From Muricea muricata (taxonomy: Eukaryota; Cnidaria; Anthozoa; Malacalcyonacea; Plexauridae), in contig OY979725.1 of the NCBI GenBank assembly GCA_963855995.1, positions 3,348,001 to 3,412,000 on the forward strand: a DNA stretch of 64,000 bases, read 5' to 3'. Position 1 is the first letter of the stretch. Every line of letters begins with the position of its first letter. The notes beneath the pieces were generated by a model, which saw only the letters and a program-made list of their open reading frames with translations, ran no database searches and was not told the DNA's origin. Of this stretch, positions 1-12,412 are shown piece by piece. A program made the translations under genes and the position numbers.

Positions 1-202
1 TTTAGCGTATTATGAATGATACTTTAAAGATGTATGGCTCGATAGGATCAGATATAATGAATAGATACTTTGTGGTTGCCATGTGTTTCAAACGTCAACA
101 AAGATGGCGTCGATTGCAAACGATCAATTCCGTCGTTCTACCTTTAAAGAATGTGTTCTCTGGTTAAAAAGCGAGAAAATGTGACTTGTATTCCAATTCA
201 CC

Positions 203-432
203 GTAGCAAAACAGATGGTGGCATGTCGATTTTACCAGAATTTAATGCGGGTATCAATCAAGAATACCAGTGAAATGATATTTAAGATAAGCTAATGGAC
301 GGAATTTTAACACAAGTGACAAAATAACCTATCTGTCTGTTCCTCAAACGAGGTTAATTTACCTTAAGTTTTTAAACGATTTCAGACCGCAAGGCATTCT
401 GGTAAAATCAACACCCGCCATCTTTTTGCTAC
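203..432. mobile_element. MITE with GTAGCAAAA termini (copy 1)
   Basis: Same terminal and internal sequence as the element at 5892-6126 (shared AACACAAGTG, AAAATAACCTAT and GTCTGTTC blocks). Both copies are preceded by ATTCACC, which may mean the true end lies slightly further left. Confidence 0.7.
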
Positions 433-934
433 ATTAAATTCCCAAGGGAATATATCATTTCTTTGTTTCTTAGCTAATTTGGTTCATACATCCATGCAAA
501 TCAGTAGGATCATTATATTTTTTTGTGCATTTTAAATTCCCATGGGAATACGGCATGCTTTGTTTCAATGGTGGTGCGTCTGTTTATGGTAATTACTGCA
601 TAATGCGAATCCTCTTTGATTATTAATATGATAAGTATCTTGGTGCTTTCAGATTTGTTTTGGTAAGCAGGAACAATGAAGTCATTGTTTGTGTACACTA
701 AAGCAAATTACGAAGGTGGTTTGAGAGCAGCTGCGAGGTACCATGCAAATGAAGGCGTTTCGGTTAAATAAGTGTGAGAATTACGGCATTAAAAATTGCA
801 TGTCATCTACACTTAAGGATATAAGTTGCCAAAAAAAAAAACAACTTTAGTGAATCTGTTGAGTTTCAATTGCTTTTTATTTTTGCCTAATTCTCATGCT
901 TATTTGACCCAGCCTTGGACTTTGGTAAGTATCA

Positions 935-1176
935 GGGGCCGGTTGTATCAAAGGCGTTTAGCTTAAACGGTGGATAAGTCAAAAATATGAAACAAGTTTC
1001 CATGTTGTATAAACAAACCAGCTGAAGTTATTTGACCTGAAAAGAACAATTATATATAAAACTAAATATTTATTCTATTTCAACTCATAATTTCGGTTCC
1101 GTACTAGGTGTAAAACTGATTTTTAAATTTCACTTATCCACCGTTTAAGCTAAACGCCTTTGATACAACCGGCCCC
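935..1176. mobile_element. MITE with GGGGCCGGTTGTATC termini
   Basis: About 45-bp inverted termini: GGGGCCGGTTGTATCAAAGG with GTTTAGCTTAAACGG, and the mirror ending CAACCGGCCCC at 1176. The AT-rich middle has no ORF. Related termini occur at 18481 and 26560. Confidence 0.8.
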
Positions 1177-2008
1177 AGGTTTATATTTACTCCGGAACAG
1201 TTAACACAACGAAAAGCCCATGCCCATTCAGCTAAGGTTTTACGTTTGAAAATTCAATCAAAAACTCAGTCTAAGTGGGTTTAAGTAGCTAGAGATAACG
1301 TAATTTATCTTTTTATTTTGCTTTTTTGTTTATAACGTAATTTATTAGCTAAATGTATGGACTGCGAGGGTGTGCGCCGTGTGTAAGTTGCATGGGGTTA
1401 GGTTTATTAAAGGAATTAAAATTTTTGAAAGTATGCTTAAAAACCAAAATCTGTCGTCACTTCTAACAAAACAGTTAAGAGTAGGTTTCAACATCAACTA
1501 AATTGATCTATACTATTAACTAAGAAAAATGCGAATTAAGTTTTATATTTTGCAAGCAAATTTTAAATAGAATTCTCACCTGTTTTTATGTACGAGCTTT
1601 TTCTGTTTACGTTTGATCTAAAATATCCAAATAAATTGCATTTAAAATGCATACTTTACCGAAATTTTAACTCTTTTAATTTTCGAAATTGGGTGGCAGT
1701 CGGGGTGGTGGTGGTGCATGCGGGTTTATCAGCTGTGAGTGACTGTGCGATGGTGAGGAAAGTGAAGGTAACGAATGGAATGCAGGAGCTTAGAACTGAG
1801 GAAGACAGCTTAGAACTGAGGCAGGTAGGCAGTTGGTAGGATCAGCGGGGGGCACTTGACATTTTGGCTTTGGGAATCAAATTTGCATGCTAAGTACTTA
1901 AGTCACTAACGTTTGTTGTTTTAATTTGTTAGGTACGCGCGGCTGCTCTCTAGGGAAGATCAACTTAGCAATTGTATTAGCACTTGCAAAGTTGGTCTTC
2001 TCTTTGCC
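1177..2008. other. No gene seen
   Basis: AT-rich noncoding DNA. The only structure noted is a short doublet of AGCTTAGAACTGAGG at about 1789-1826. Confidence 0.5.
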
Positions 2009-2129
2009 GGCTACCCCGGCCAGTTCTCCGAGTGCTACTTCCACCGTGAATAAGTAGAAGTACTTGTACTACATGTATAAGTACTTCTACTTAGGTGGAA
2101 GTGGCACTTGGGGAGCTGGCCGGGGTAGG
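2009..2129. repeat. Palindrome centred on AAGTACTT/ACATGT
   Basis: Arms run CTACCCCGGCCAG ... TACTTCCACC and GGTGGAAGTG ... CTGGCCGGGGTAG, with an inner perfect stretch AAGTAGAAGTACTTGTA. The hairpin has arms of about 58 bp. Confidence 0.75.
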
Positions 2130-2613
2130 GGGATTTTTTTTATTCAATTTCTCAATTCCCATGGGAATTGAATTTTTAATTAAAAAGGGGTCACAAGTAA
2201 ATTTTGTAAACAATTTATTGAAAAAATTTGTAAAGATTACATACAATTTGAATAACAATAAAAAGAGATTAACTACCACACATTGTACTTATTAAAATAA
2301 CAACAGAAGAAAACAGAACATGGCAGAGAGAACAATAACACAAGTGAATGAACAAAGTCCTAAAAAACTTGGGTCTTTTCAACGTAAGTAAATGTTTATA
2401 CTTCAAAATATATTATAACAATGAAACAACTTGAAGTGATAAATTTTGAGAGTTTTGCAAAGGTTTACCCAGCATATAACGAGTTGTTTCACAATTACAA
2501 AGAAAAACATGTGGCTCAAAACATGCAACTGATAGAGATGACGAGAAGGCTTAACAAGTCTAAGTAGAAAGGTTTTCAAAAGTTAGTCACATTTTTATAA
2601 CCATATGTAACTA

Positions 2614-2690
2614 CCCTGTCAACTCTCCCAGTGGGAAGAACCGGAGTACCCGGAGAAAACCCACGAGTTTTGGCGGAGCGTTGACCAACG
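2614..2690 (+). repeat. SINE-like conserved block (copy 1)
   Basis: Contains CCCTGTCAACTCTCCC, then GGAGTACCCGGAGAAAACCC, then GGAGCGTTGAC. The same blocks in the same order and similar spacing recur at about 54373-54450. A dispersed short retroposon is the simplest explanation. Confidence 0.5.
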
Positions 2691-2699
2691 CTTTTTCAA

Positions 2700-5600
2700 A
2701 TACAGCCAGCCTCACAGAAGAAAGGTATTTTTGTCAAAAGAAAAATATCATTTTTAATCAATTGTGCTTTTATAAGTCAGAAAAAATACATGCACGAATT
2801 ACCAACGAATTTTGATGGCTTTGAGACATGTAACGTGGGCACATAATTCTTCCTAAAAATACTTTTTTGTACTCGAAACAACCCTTCAAAACGTCGAAAA
2901 ACAACGAAGAAACGATTTTTTTATAAATTCCAAATTGACCAAGCTGTAATGTTCGGAGCCACATTTTTCTTATTGCGTTTCTAACCTGACAATGTGAAAT
3001 GCACTAAACATTGCTACCTTTATTTTTTTTAACAAAAAATTCAAAAATACATAGAATAAAAACCAAGCATTTTTAGAATATTGTGTGTAGCACGACATTT
3101 TTCAGAAACCAATCTCTTACACTTTTCTTTGCATAACAGTGCATGCGATCTATTTTTCGCAAAAAAATACAAAGAAAGTCTCAGACATCTCATTTTTCTG
3201 GTGGGCACAAGAACAGAAGCTTTTTGTTCAAATTGTGATAATTTATTTGAGATAACTTTGGGCAAAATTCTATTTTTCATTGAAAACAGCCGAAAAATCA
3301 ATGCTTTGGCTTTGCCCAGCAACTAATGAAGTCACTCGATAGTGAAGTTGCTTTATATACAATTGATAGTTTCAGTGTTAAAGAGACCAAAATAAAAGTA
3401 GAAATACATAACTTAGATTGATCTTGGATTGAAAAGTAAAAAATTTATTCGAAGAATCAATTTAAATTTAGTCTTTTTGGAAGGTACCATTGTCAGGTTA
3501 GGAACATATCTCTTTGAAGTATAAATTCATCTTTACTTACTTGTTGAAAAGACTATATTCAAGAGCCATGTAAACCTGTTTTCTTATATTATTATTACCA
3601 CGCAAGTATTACAAAGTGGAATATTTGAAATGTAAACTTGAACTGAAGCAAAGGAAATGCACATACAAATTCAGAAATATTTCAATTGCCAAAATACAAA
3701 TTCACCACAACCAAACAATATAAAAAGTTCCAGTAGGCAATATGTTGTAATTTTAATTAAGAAACTTATAAAGTAATAAATCATACAGGAAACACAAAAG
3801 AAATCATTTTCTCATCTTACAGAATCGGTATTTTCAAAATCACTTTGCTATAGATCTGATGTATAAAATTGACGAGTTTCACAAGCCATTTACAACATTC
3901 GCATCTGTGTATGTCAGATATCTCGCCTTCAGCTTGGGTTTGTATATCCGATACAACCCGGTCACTTGTATTGTAAATAGTACAAATCAAAATTGTTATC
4001 AAATCAAAGTCTCAAACTAATTTAAATTATTCTACTCCATATAATGCCAGACAGTTTTACTTTTTCTCAGGAAAGACCTTATGTTCAACAAGGTAAATTT
4101 GGCATGTTAATTAAGAAGTCTGTAAAATTTGAAATTGCATAGTATCAACTAAAAGCTTCATGTGACTTAAAACTTTTTCAAGTCGATGTAATACGAAGAA
4201 CTCTGGTAAAGTATTTACTGTATCCAGGCATCAATAGAAAACTTTTAAAATTAAAAATTGTAGTTACTTATACTTATTATTGGCCAACATCTGTACTGCT
4301 TGTTTATCTAGAAAATCTGGCATACTGTCAATTTTTTTAGTCCAAGGAAACTTTTTTACTCTTAAATTCTTACATCCGCCACATCTTTTCTTTGCTAATA
4401 AAAAGAGCCCACAGAATTTATTTGGCAAGTTGTGGTTTTCTTTTTCATTTAAGATATGTAATTAATTGATAAAGTTAAAGAACAACTGCATCAGTTCATC
4501 TCAATTCCAAACAAGTTCCACTTTGTAAACAAAAGACAATATGCTAGCTTATTTTGTCCTTAATAAGTAGTTCATCTTAAAGTTTGAAAGTCAACATTCT
4601 AGTACAAAATCACAAAGTCTGTATCTAAGATAAATTACCAGTAGTATAAAATATTACAAAGTATTTTTTTAACTTTAAAGGGTCCAATATAACATTGAGA
4701 ACTATTGTGATTTTCAAATGAACTTTCCAAACTTTCAAATGAACACTCAAAGCCAGCTTAAACAAAAGATGATTGAGATAGTAAACCAGGAAATAACATA
4801 GGTGTTGTAATTTTTTATCAAAAATATGATATAGTGCATATAACAGAAACATTTCAATTAAAAAGTAGAAATATATTTCCTGTGGTTAGTTTTAATTGCT
4901 ATATATATTGAAATTTTAGTATAATAATGGATGTTTTTGTTTCTGGCAAAGTCACCTCAATCTCCTTATGTTTAACCAACATTACAAAGTCAAATAATGA
5001 CAAACACGAATGATTAAACACAAATTTATATTTTAATGGGTAAAAATAAATATGTCCAAATTAGTATAATCATGCATATAGGTCTAGTAGGGTACCAATT
5101 TTTAGAAACAGAATTGTGTTGTTTAGAGGCATAACATATAAAATTGCTAGATTTGATATTTCAGTTTTTTAAGAAAGCCTTTTGTATGTGTTTTCATGAA
5201 CTCTTGGGCCATAATTCAATTGATTTGAACCAAATAAGATTCTAACTTTCTTTTAAAACACAGTTCATCATTATTTGACTTTTTCTAAGATTAAAATGCT
5301 TCTGGAGCACATGAGATTCCACGGTATGTGTACCCACAAAATAATCGTCAAATTAGGTGAGAATGAAACCGTCATGTCCAAAATTATACCGTCCCAAATT
5401 GTCCCATATTCAATATTGTACATGCAATATTCCAATACCTTTAACAATTTCATTTTTCATAATCTGCCAGTTGTTGAGAGGAGGTTAAGCATTTTGTCGA
5501 TCTACAAACAAATTTCAAAGAATTCTATTGAAGATAGATAACTGAAATGGTAAACAAACTGCAAAAGATAACAATGCAAGTGGTTGTGTAAAAACTAAAG

Positions 5601-5739
5601 ACCACGTAAAGTCGGCCATTCTGTACAGTGTTTGGATTTGACAGTTTGAATTTTAATTGCCTCAAGAAAAGTCTAAAAGGCATTAAAAACATAACATTCC
5701 TTGTTCTTTTTTAACCTCCCGACCTTGCACGACTCCCAC
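2700..5739. other. No gene seen; AT-rich unique DNA
   Basis: Only short frames open on either strand, often on both at once, as expected by chance in AT-rich DNA. No splice-consistent exon or family motif was recognised. Confidence 0.5.
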
Positions 5740-5853
5740 ATCCTGCTCCGTCTCCTCCTATCTACCTCCCACCCTCAAGGCCCTGTCACACGGTGCAATT
5801 TTTCTTGCACTTGTAACTGCTCCGTCTCCTTCTCTATCCACCTCTTACCCTTA

Positions 5854-6282
5854 AGGCCCTGTCACACGGTGCACTTTTCCTTGCATTCACCGTAGCAAAA
5901 AAGATGGCGACATGTCGATTTTACCAGAATGCATTGCAGGTGTCAAGAAAGAATACGTGGGAAAAGATGACAAGAAACAAAGCTACTGGATTGAAATTTT
6001 AACACAAGTGTGAAAATAACCTATTGTCTTCTGTCTGTTCTTTAAAAGACGTTAATTTGCCTTTTTAAACAATTTCAGACTACCATGCACTCTGGTAAAA
6101 TCGACATTTGCCATCTTTTTTGCTACAGGGAAAATCTACTCTTAAGTAAATTTGTGACAAATGTTTGGTACGTTAAAAAACCCCAGCAAACTGTGATGGA
6201 AACTTGCATTTGCCAATTTTACATCTCCCAATAGTAGAATTGCATTTCAAGTTGCAAGAAAAATTGCATTGTGACAGGACCT
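5854..6282. mobile_element. Harbinger-like MITE, same family, with a nested insertion
   Basis: Begins AGGCCCTGTCACACGG and ends TTGTGACAGGACCT, flanked by TTA at 5851-5853 and 6283-6285. A second MITE (5892-6126) sits inside it. About 76 bp including the left end is tandemly duplicated upstream (5740-5815 against 5817-5890). Confidence 0.75.
5892..6126. mobile_element. MITE with GTAGCAAAAAAGATGG termini (copy 2, nested)
   Basis: Inverted termini of about 38 bp: GTAGCAAAAAAGATGG ... GATTTTACCAGA at left, and TCTGGTAAAATC ... CCATCTTTTTTGCTAC at right. The homologous copy is at 203-432. It interrupts the AGGCCCTG-family element. Confidence 0.75.
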
Positions 6283-7018
6283 TTATTCTCCAGTGTTCCC
6301 GCCAACCTGCTCCCACCATTAGATGGAAAGTCCTTTTTTCACTACATTTTAGTAATTAGGCTACCCCCCTCCTCTCACAAGTCTGTAATCGCCTGACGAA
6401 ATCAATTGGTCGACAGTCCAAGGCATGTTTTGTAATCGAAATTCACAAAATTAAAATTAAATTGCCTTTTTACTCCGCCTGCCGTAGGCGAGGCGGAGTT
6501 TTAAATTCGCCCGGTTTCTGTTTTTTTTTTTCGGTGTCAGAAGTCGGTGCCGCCGCTAATGGGTGATACCGCTGGGCACAAGCCGCGTGAGCCGACCTAA
6601 ACACGTCGTTTAAACTCAATTTCCAGCGGAATATGTCAACAAAACACGCATTTTAACATGTATGCTAGAACATCTAAACCGCAAGAAGGTTTTACGTGCA
6701 AAAATTCTCATGCAAAATGTTTTAAAACGACAAATTCCACCGCGAAACTTTACCGAGGAGCGATGAGAGCGTGCTTCCGTCATTTTCTGTTGTATTCCTA
6801 CTTTTAAGGAAATTTAGAAATTTCTACACAAGAATCAAACGCAAATTCTACTGAAATATCTACATACAAAACACAATTTTTAACATGTAATAGTCAACAA
6901 AAAGGGACAGGAAGGTTCTTTATCAAAAAATTGCTCCAGAAATGTTTTAAAACGGCAAATAAAAGGTAAGAGACATTTTACATTCCAATTCCAGAAATAC
7001 ATATGTTAGTCTAAAGTT

Positions 7019-7047
7019 CCCAACAAATTATATCGTGGAGACTTCAG
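7019..7047 (+). repeat. 29-bp direct repeat flanking the minisatellite (left)
   Basis: Begins CCCAACAAATTATATCG and ends GAGACTTCAG. The exact copy is at 7906-7934, immediately after the array. Confidence 0.85.
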
Positions 7048-7329
7048 ACTTAATAGCTTAGTCTAATTTTTAATTTTTGTTGTTTTTATGAGCGATTTTA
7101 ATACTTGTTTTGTTAGAACGTCACGTTGAATAGTTGACTCAGAGAAAGGATTTCAAATTGGATATCACAGAAAATACAGATCACAGAAATACTTTTAAGT
7201 CGATTACTGTAAAGATTGTTGCTATAATTATTAAAATAGCAAGAAAAAAACTCAAAAATGCAAAATAAAAAAAGAACAAAATTTAACTTAAATGTAGTAA
7301 AATTTCAACTGGCACTTTCTTAATTTGCC

Positions 7330-7920
7330 AAAACTTTATCAGACACCCTGCCTATATACCAATGTTTTAACTGACACCTGAAGCTTTCTGGAAGTAAATA
7401 CTTTGTCAGCATGTCGAAAGTCTAACTGACAACTTGTGGGCATGTACAGGTCAAAGTCTAACCGACATCTTGTCAACAAGCCAAAAGCCTAACTGATATC
7501 TTTTCAACAAGTGAAAAGCCTTACCGACATCTTGTCAACAAGCCAAAAGCCTTACCGGCATCTTGTCAACAAGCCAAAAGCCTAACCAACATCTTTTCAA
7601 CAAGCCAAAAGCCTAACTGACATCTTGTCAACAAGCCAAAAACCTAACCGACATCTTGTCAACATGCCAAAAATCTAACTAGGAGCATATCAACATGTCA
7701 AAAGTCCATTTCAAAGCTTGTCCACATATCAAAAGACTAACTCAGATCTTATCAACATGTCAAAAGTCTGCTCGAAAACTTGTCAACTAGTCAAAATCCT
7801 TACCAACATTTTATAAACATGCCAAATATTTACCTGACACCTTATCAACAAATCAAATATCTAATTCAAAGCTGGTCAATGTATCAAAAGGCTAGCCAAC
7901 ATTTTCCCAACAAATTATAT
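7330..7920 (+). repeat. 31-bp minisatellite, about 17 degenerate copies
   Basis: Unit approximately CTTGTCAACAAGCC plus AAAAGCCTAACCGACAT. Central copies (about 7470-7690) are near identical and outer copies decay. The period of 31 holds across the array. Confidence 0.88.
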
Positions 7921-7934
7921 CGTGGAGACTTCAG
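7906..7934 (+). repeat. 29-bp direct repeat flanking the minisatellite (right)
   Basis: Exact copy of 7019-7047, so the array and about 280 bp before it are enclosed by a direct duplication. Confidence 0.85.
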
Positions 7935-8561
7935 GCAGTGTGCTACAGAATAGATTTAATAAATTGATGGATTTAATAGACTGATGTATTGTATACACTT
8001 TTAGTAAAATTTTCTTTACTTGCAAAATAAAACAGCTATTTGTTGGTGGCATTATGGCAAAAGAATCTTGTTTAACATATGTACTATTAAAGTCTTTAAT
8101 CTAAATTAAATTCTAAAAAATGCAATCCTACTAGGACTCTGGACAGAGTGCCTGGCAGGTCACTCAGACATTGATTTTTGGTTATCTTAGTGATTGCATA
8201 AGATGTGCTAGCAATGTCTTAAAATGCCTTGGAAGGTACCGTAATAATAATTGATTTAAAAAGGAATTAGTTGGACAGAACAGAAATAAGTGAATGTACC
8301 CCACCCCCAATGAACTCTCTAGTTACAGCCCTGCCTGGCCTTGTGCCCATTTTCGTTTGGCAGGCGGAGTGAACGCCTTAGCAGGCGTCTTGTTGTCTCT
8401 AAATACTCCATACTGATATAAACAGTGTGACAGACGGCGACGAATTTTGCGCCAAAATTAAAAATTATTATAGATTATGTATTAAGTTCAAAATTGCGCG
8501 CTACCATTTTGCTGCTAATCTTTCAGGAAGTCCTCATCTGATAAGACACCTTTTTGTTGGC

Positions 8562-10318
8562 ATGGTGGAAAACGCGGGTAACGGATAGCGGGTACCGGCT
8601 GGCGGGTACCGGGTACCGGGTACCGGATAGCGGGTACCGTGTAACGGATACCGGGTAGCGGATACCGGGTACCGGATAGCGGGTACCGGGTAGCTGGTTA
8701 TGTTAATGAGAGATTCAGGATTTGTTTATATTTTTTTAATTTCATTTTTTTGAATAAACTACTATGAATCGGACTCCTACTCATTTAAAACTATTCCTGA
8801 TTGTGAAGAACAGCATTAGTTTCTGCATGATAGACCATAGTAAAATCGCAAACGTAAAAGCGTTTCGCGTTGCGTGAACAAATGTGTCTAGTGGAACACA
8901 GACATTATCATTGCGTACTATTACCTAGGCAATATCCGACACACTTATCACTAAATCTCAACCTCCGCAAAGTTTGATTTCAAATGAGGCCAAAAAATTG
9001 AAAATTGCTTTAGAAGATCGCTCTTGCATGTAACTTTTATAACCCGCAGGTTCTTCAGCAATATATTAATTATAACTGTGCAGTACAAGACCAAAAAAAT
9101 CGAATTTTATGCCATATGTGTATTACGCGCGGCAGGGCGCAGTGTGTAATGCGTTTAGAATGCCAAGTTTAAAGAGTGCTTTAAAAAAGACAAACAATGA
9201 CACTTGGCCCTGCAACATTCAAGGTATCGCGGGTATCGATTTTTTAAATATGTCTTGGCAAATATTAGGCATGCACTAATTTGCAGGCAACAACTGGTAT
9301 AGAATTCTGAATTTTATAGTTAACTTATAGTAAATTTATAGTTATTTACTTAACTTTTAAGGTAAAAAATTGTGAAAAACACACAGCTCTTCCAATAATT
9401 TACGAAAGTCACCTTTTTAACAAACGCAGTATTAAGATAAATTTCATTATACTGTAGAAAAACTGTAAAGGAACACACGTTTCTCCGAATGAAAATACCT
9501 GTACATAGTGCAGACGTCTTTTAATTTAAAGTTATTTTACTCGATGCTTTTGTTGTATCATTAACATTTGCCCAACTTTGATCGTATATTTTAAATTCTT
9601 GCATATCGTCCATGCAAGCAAACAGAACAGAACACAACGAATCCCTAATTATAGTGCATAATGATTAGGTCATTTACACGAGACAAAATGTGCATGCTCA
9701 GACCGCTCTTATATTCATACCTACTATCAGCCATTTATGCCATATGCAGACTGTGTTACCTACGATTACGAAGATAATTTATAAGTGGTGCAAGTCGTAT
9801 GCCATGCATCATGTGTGTTCTTGCTGTTCGCATATACTTTTTCTCTGCACAATATTGACCAATCAATAGTAGGAATTGTTTCACATTGTACATGCAGATG
9901 TGCTATTTTCATTAGCTTCGAGAGGTTATAAAATAAAAACCAGTACCTATTCAAAGTCAAATAGGATGCGTCTTATAGGACGTGTCTCAAGAGTTGATTT
10001 GCGGTGGTAGACACATTTGTTCACCCAACGCGAAACGCTTTTACGTTTGCGATTTTACTACGGTCTATCATGCAGAAACTAATGCTGTTCTTCACGATCA
10101 GGAATAGTTTTAAATGACTAGGAGCCCGATTCGTAGTAGTTTATTCAAAAAAATGAAATTAAAAAAATATAAACAAATCCTGAATCTCTCATTAACATAA
10201 CCAGCTACCCGGTACCCGCTATCCGCTACCCAGTACCCCGTACCCGCTATCCGCTACCCGGTATCCGGTACCCGCCACCCGGTACCCGCTACCCGTACCC
10301 GCGTTTTCCACCATGCCA
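8562..10318. mobile_element. Fold-back type element A, about 1.76 kb
   Basis: Long inverted termini (about 330 bp, roughly 8562-8892 and 9995-10318) start GGCATGGTGGAAAACGCGGG. Just inside is a variable array of GGGTACCGGATAGC-like units, followed by a conserved stretch with AATCGCAAACGTAAAAGCG. The middle about 1.1 kb has no convincing ORF. Tandem repeats within the TIRs are a fold-back-element trait. No clear target duplication. Confidence 0.75.
8581..8698 (+). repeat. GGGTACCGGATAGC minisatellite in the left TIR of element A
   Basis: A run of 6-8-bp variants of GGGTACC, GGATAGC and GGGTAGC. The mirror arrays are at about 10203-10306 and 14510-14590. Confidence 0.8.
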
Positions 10319-10611
10319 GGTGATACTATGTTTTCTTTATTAAGATTGTACATTGTCGAGGAAGCGGTTTTGAGTTGTTATCAGCATTGCTGTGTTTGGC
10401 AGCTGTATGCCATGATTCTAGACTTCTAGTGTAAGGCGACTACGGAAATTCCCTGTGTCAATGATTTTCGCGTTGCATGTTTTTCGATCTTTTGAACCAT
10501 TATTATGTTCCTTAACGTTTCTGAGGTGTTCAGCCTTTCTTGTTTCCAGAGATCTGCCTGTTTCCCCTAAGTACAGGCAGATATTTTAAAAGAAGAAAAG
10601 CAAATGATCAC

Positions 10612-10798
10612 GCATGGCAATAGTGCCTACCTGGTCGTAATTCAACCACAATTAGTGCAACAGCAAAGCATGACGTATATATATACAAATCGGTGATACT
10701 ATAGTACCACCGATTTGTATTTATATACGTCATGTTTTAATTTGCTGTTGCACTGATTGTGGTTGAATTACGACCAGGTAGACACTATTACCATGCGC
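10612..10798. repeat. Palindrome with about 85-bp arms
   Basis: ACCTGGTCGTAATTCAACC ... TACAAATCGGTGATAC at left and the mirror from ACCACCGATTTGTA to GGTTGAATTACGACC at right. The arms differ by a few bases. Confidence 0.8.
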
Positions 10799-11424
10799 AC
10801 ATGCATCTATATATAGGCTGCTGTTATTAACGTGCTGTATAAGTTTTATCATAAACATCAAAATATAATTTGCGTGGTCATTTATGCAATCAGCGAAACA
10901 CATTTCCATTTATTTAATACTTATCGTCTCTGTAGTGCTCCAGCAATAATGTTGTTCTTCGAAATTAGATTTAAATAGTGATCTGCTTTGTTCAATGATA
11001 CATATATATTGGACGCTTATAGCTAGGTCATTATATTTGGAAAAGTATGTTTGATCAGAATTTACAAGGTCTTCTCCGAGTATAAGAGAAGGCTGATTTC
11101 AACACACATTTATTTTTCAAATGTTTTATTACTCACAAAAATATAGGCTTTTAAAATTCGTAGCACCAGAAACCTACTATATGCTCAAGTTTTGACCTTA
11201 CCCATTTTTGTTATTTGTGATATTGCAAAAGCCTCAATTGGATTTATTTAGAAATAAATTTGTACATAATTTAAAAATGTAATTACACTCAAAAGCAACT
11301 TCAAGGTCTTCCTCGACAGAGTATGATTAAATATTATTCGATGAAATGCGAACAAAAGCTCGCGAATGGCTTCGAATAACTTTGATTTAATCTAGCGTGT
11401 ATATTTATAATAATTCTTAACCCA
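10700..11424 (+). repeat. Direct duplication, copy 1 (about 0.72 kb)
   Basis: From CACCGATTTGTAT to ATAATTCTTA, collinear with 12413-13116 with scattered substitutions and small gaps. No coding content. Confidence 0.85.
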
Positions 11425-12412
11425 GTGAAAGTGATAACTAACATAGAAAGTGGTAACTAACATAGTCTAGTGGTAAAGACAATGTGTATCTCTTCAGAAT
11501 CAATCACTGAGTCCGGGAACAATACCTGCCTTTGATAAAAATCGTTCTGGATTTCGTCAGTTTCAAGAATTAAGCATAGGCTTGAAGAACGTATAGACAA
11601 CTTAAGCCAACTTGCCGAAGCCTCATAACCAACGTAATGCAGTGGTCAAATACAAATTACCCTACAAAAGTGAGTAGGATCAATTCCTGCCCTTGCCATG
11701 CATTAAATAGTTTTCGTCTTGGGTAAGAATTAATAACCCTTTCCAAAGTATCTTTTCGTCTATTTTGCAAATTTTTTTAGAAAAAAATTCGTCAAAATTG
11801 GACAATTACTTCTTTTTATCATACAGTCTGATAAAGAAAAATTTTTATTTCCTTGTTAACCGCACTGGCAAAATTTTTGGTAAATGGAGAAAATAAAAGT
11901 TCCAAAAAACCATCGAAAAAAATTGAACAAAAAACCGTGCTCAAAATGCTATAGTTTTTCTTAACGGTGGGAGCCATCTTTTTTGGCGAAAAAACCCCAA
12001 ATAAATAATTGAAAAGAATTACGCTCTACCACTTACATTAGGGCTATTGAAAAGCGTCATAAGAGATTGTACGCCGGCCAGCGTAATCAATTTAAATTAA
12101 AAAGTTCCAAAAAGTGTCAGGAATTCTGCTACCTTCGAAGGATTAGCCTTGGAAATGTATAACGATGGTAAAAAGGACCGGGGTATTGTAATAAAAGTTT
12201 GCACACAGTTGGCGCGCACGGGTGGCTTCGCACAATTGGCCTCGACAACCCACCAAATGCGGTTGCCTTTCGACAACGACGTCGAGTTGACTGCCTCAAC
12301 CGTCTGTATCATAACTCCACCACCTCTGGTTCGAATTAAGGGGGGGTAGAAGCGGCCCCCAAACCGTAAGTGCTAAAACCCTGTGTCTTCGGATCAGGCC
12401 ATCAAGATAGAG
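11425..12412. other. Unique spacer between the direct duplication copies; no gene seen
   Basis: Frames at about 12097-12349 are open on both strands (66-71 codons), but neither shows a family motif or splice context. Confidence 0.45.

Larger units (their letters stand above)
6472..8370. repeat. About 1.9-kb segment bounded by 12-bp inverted repeat
   Basis: ACTCCGCCTGCC at 6472-6483 is mirrored by GGCAGGCGGAGT at 8359-8370. The left end itself folds (ACTCCGCCT ... AGGCGGAGT). The segment contains the 31-bp minisatellite. Whether it is a mobile element is not settled; no target duplication was found. Confidence 0.4.

Noticed and set aside
12097..12349. Overlapping open frames on both strands (71 and 66 codons)
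   Set aside because: No family motif, no exon context, and located among repeats.
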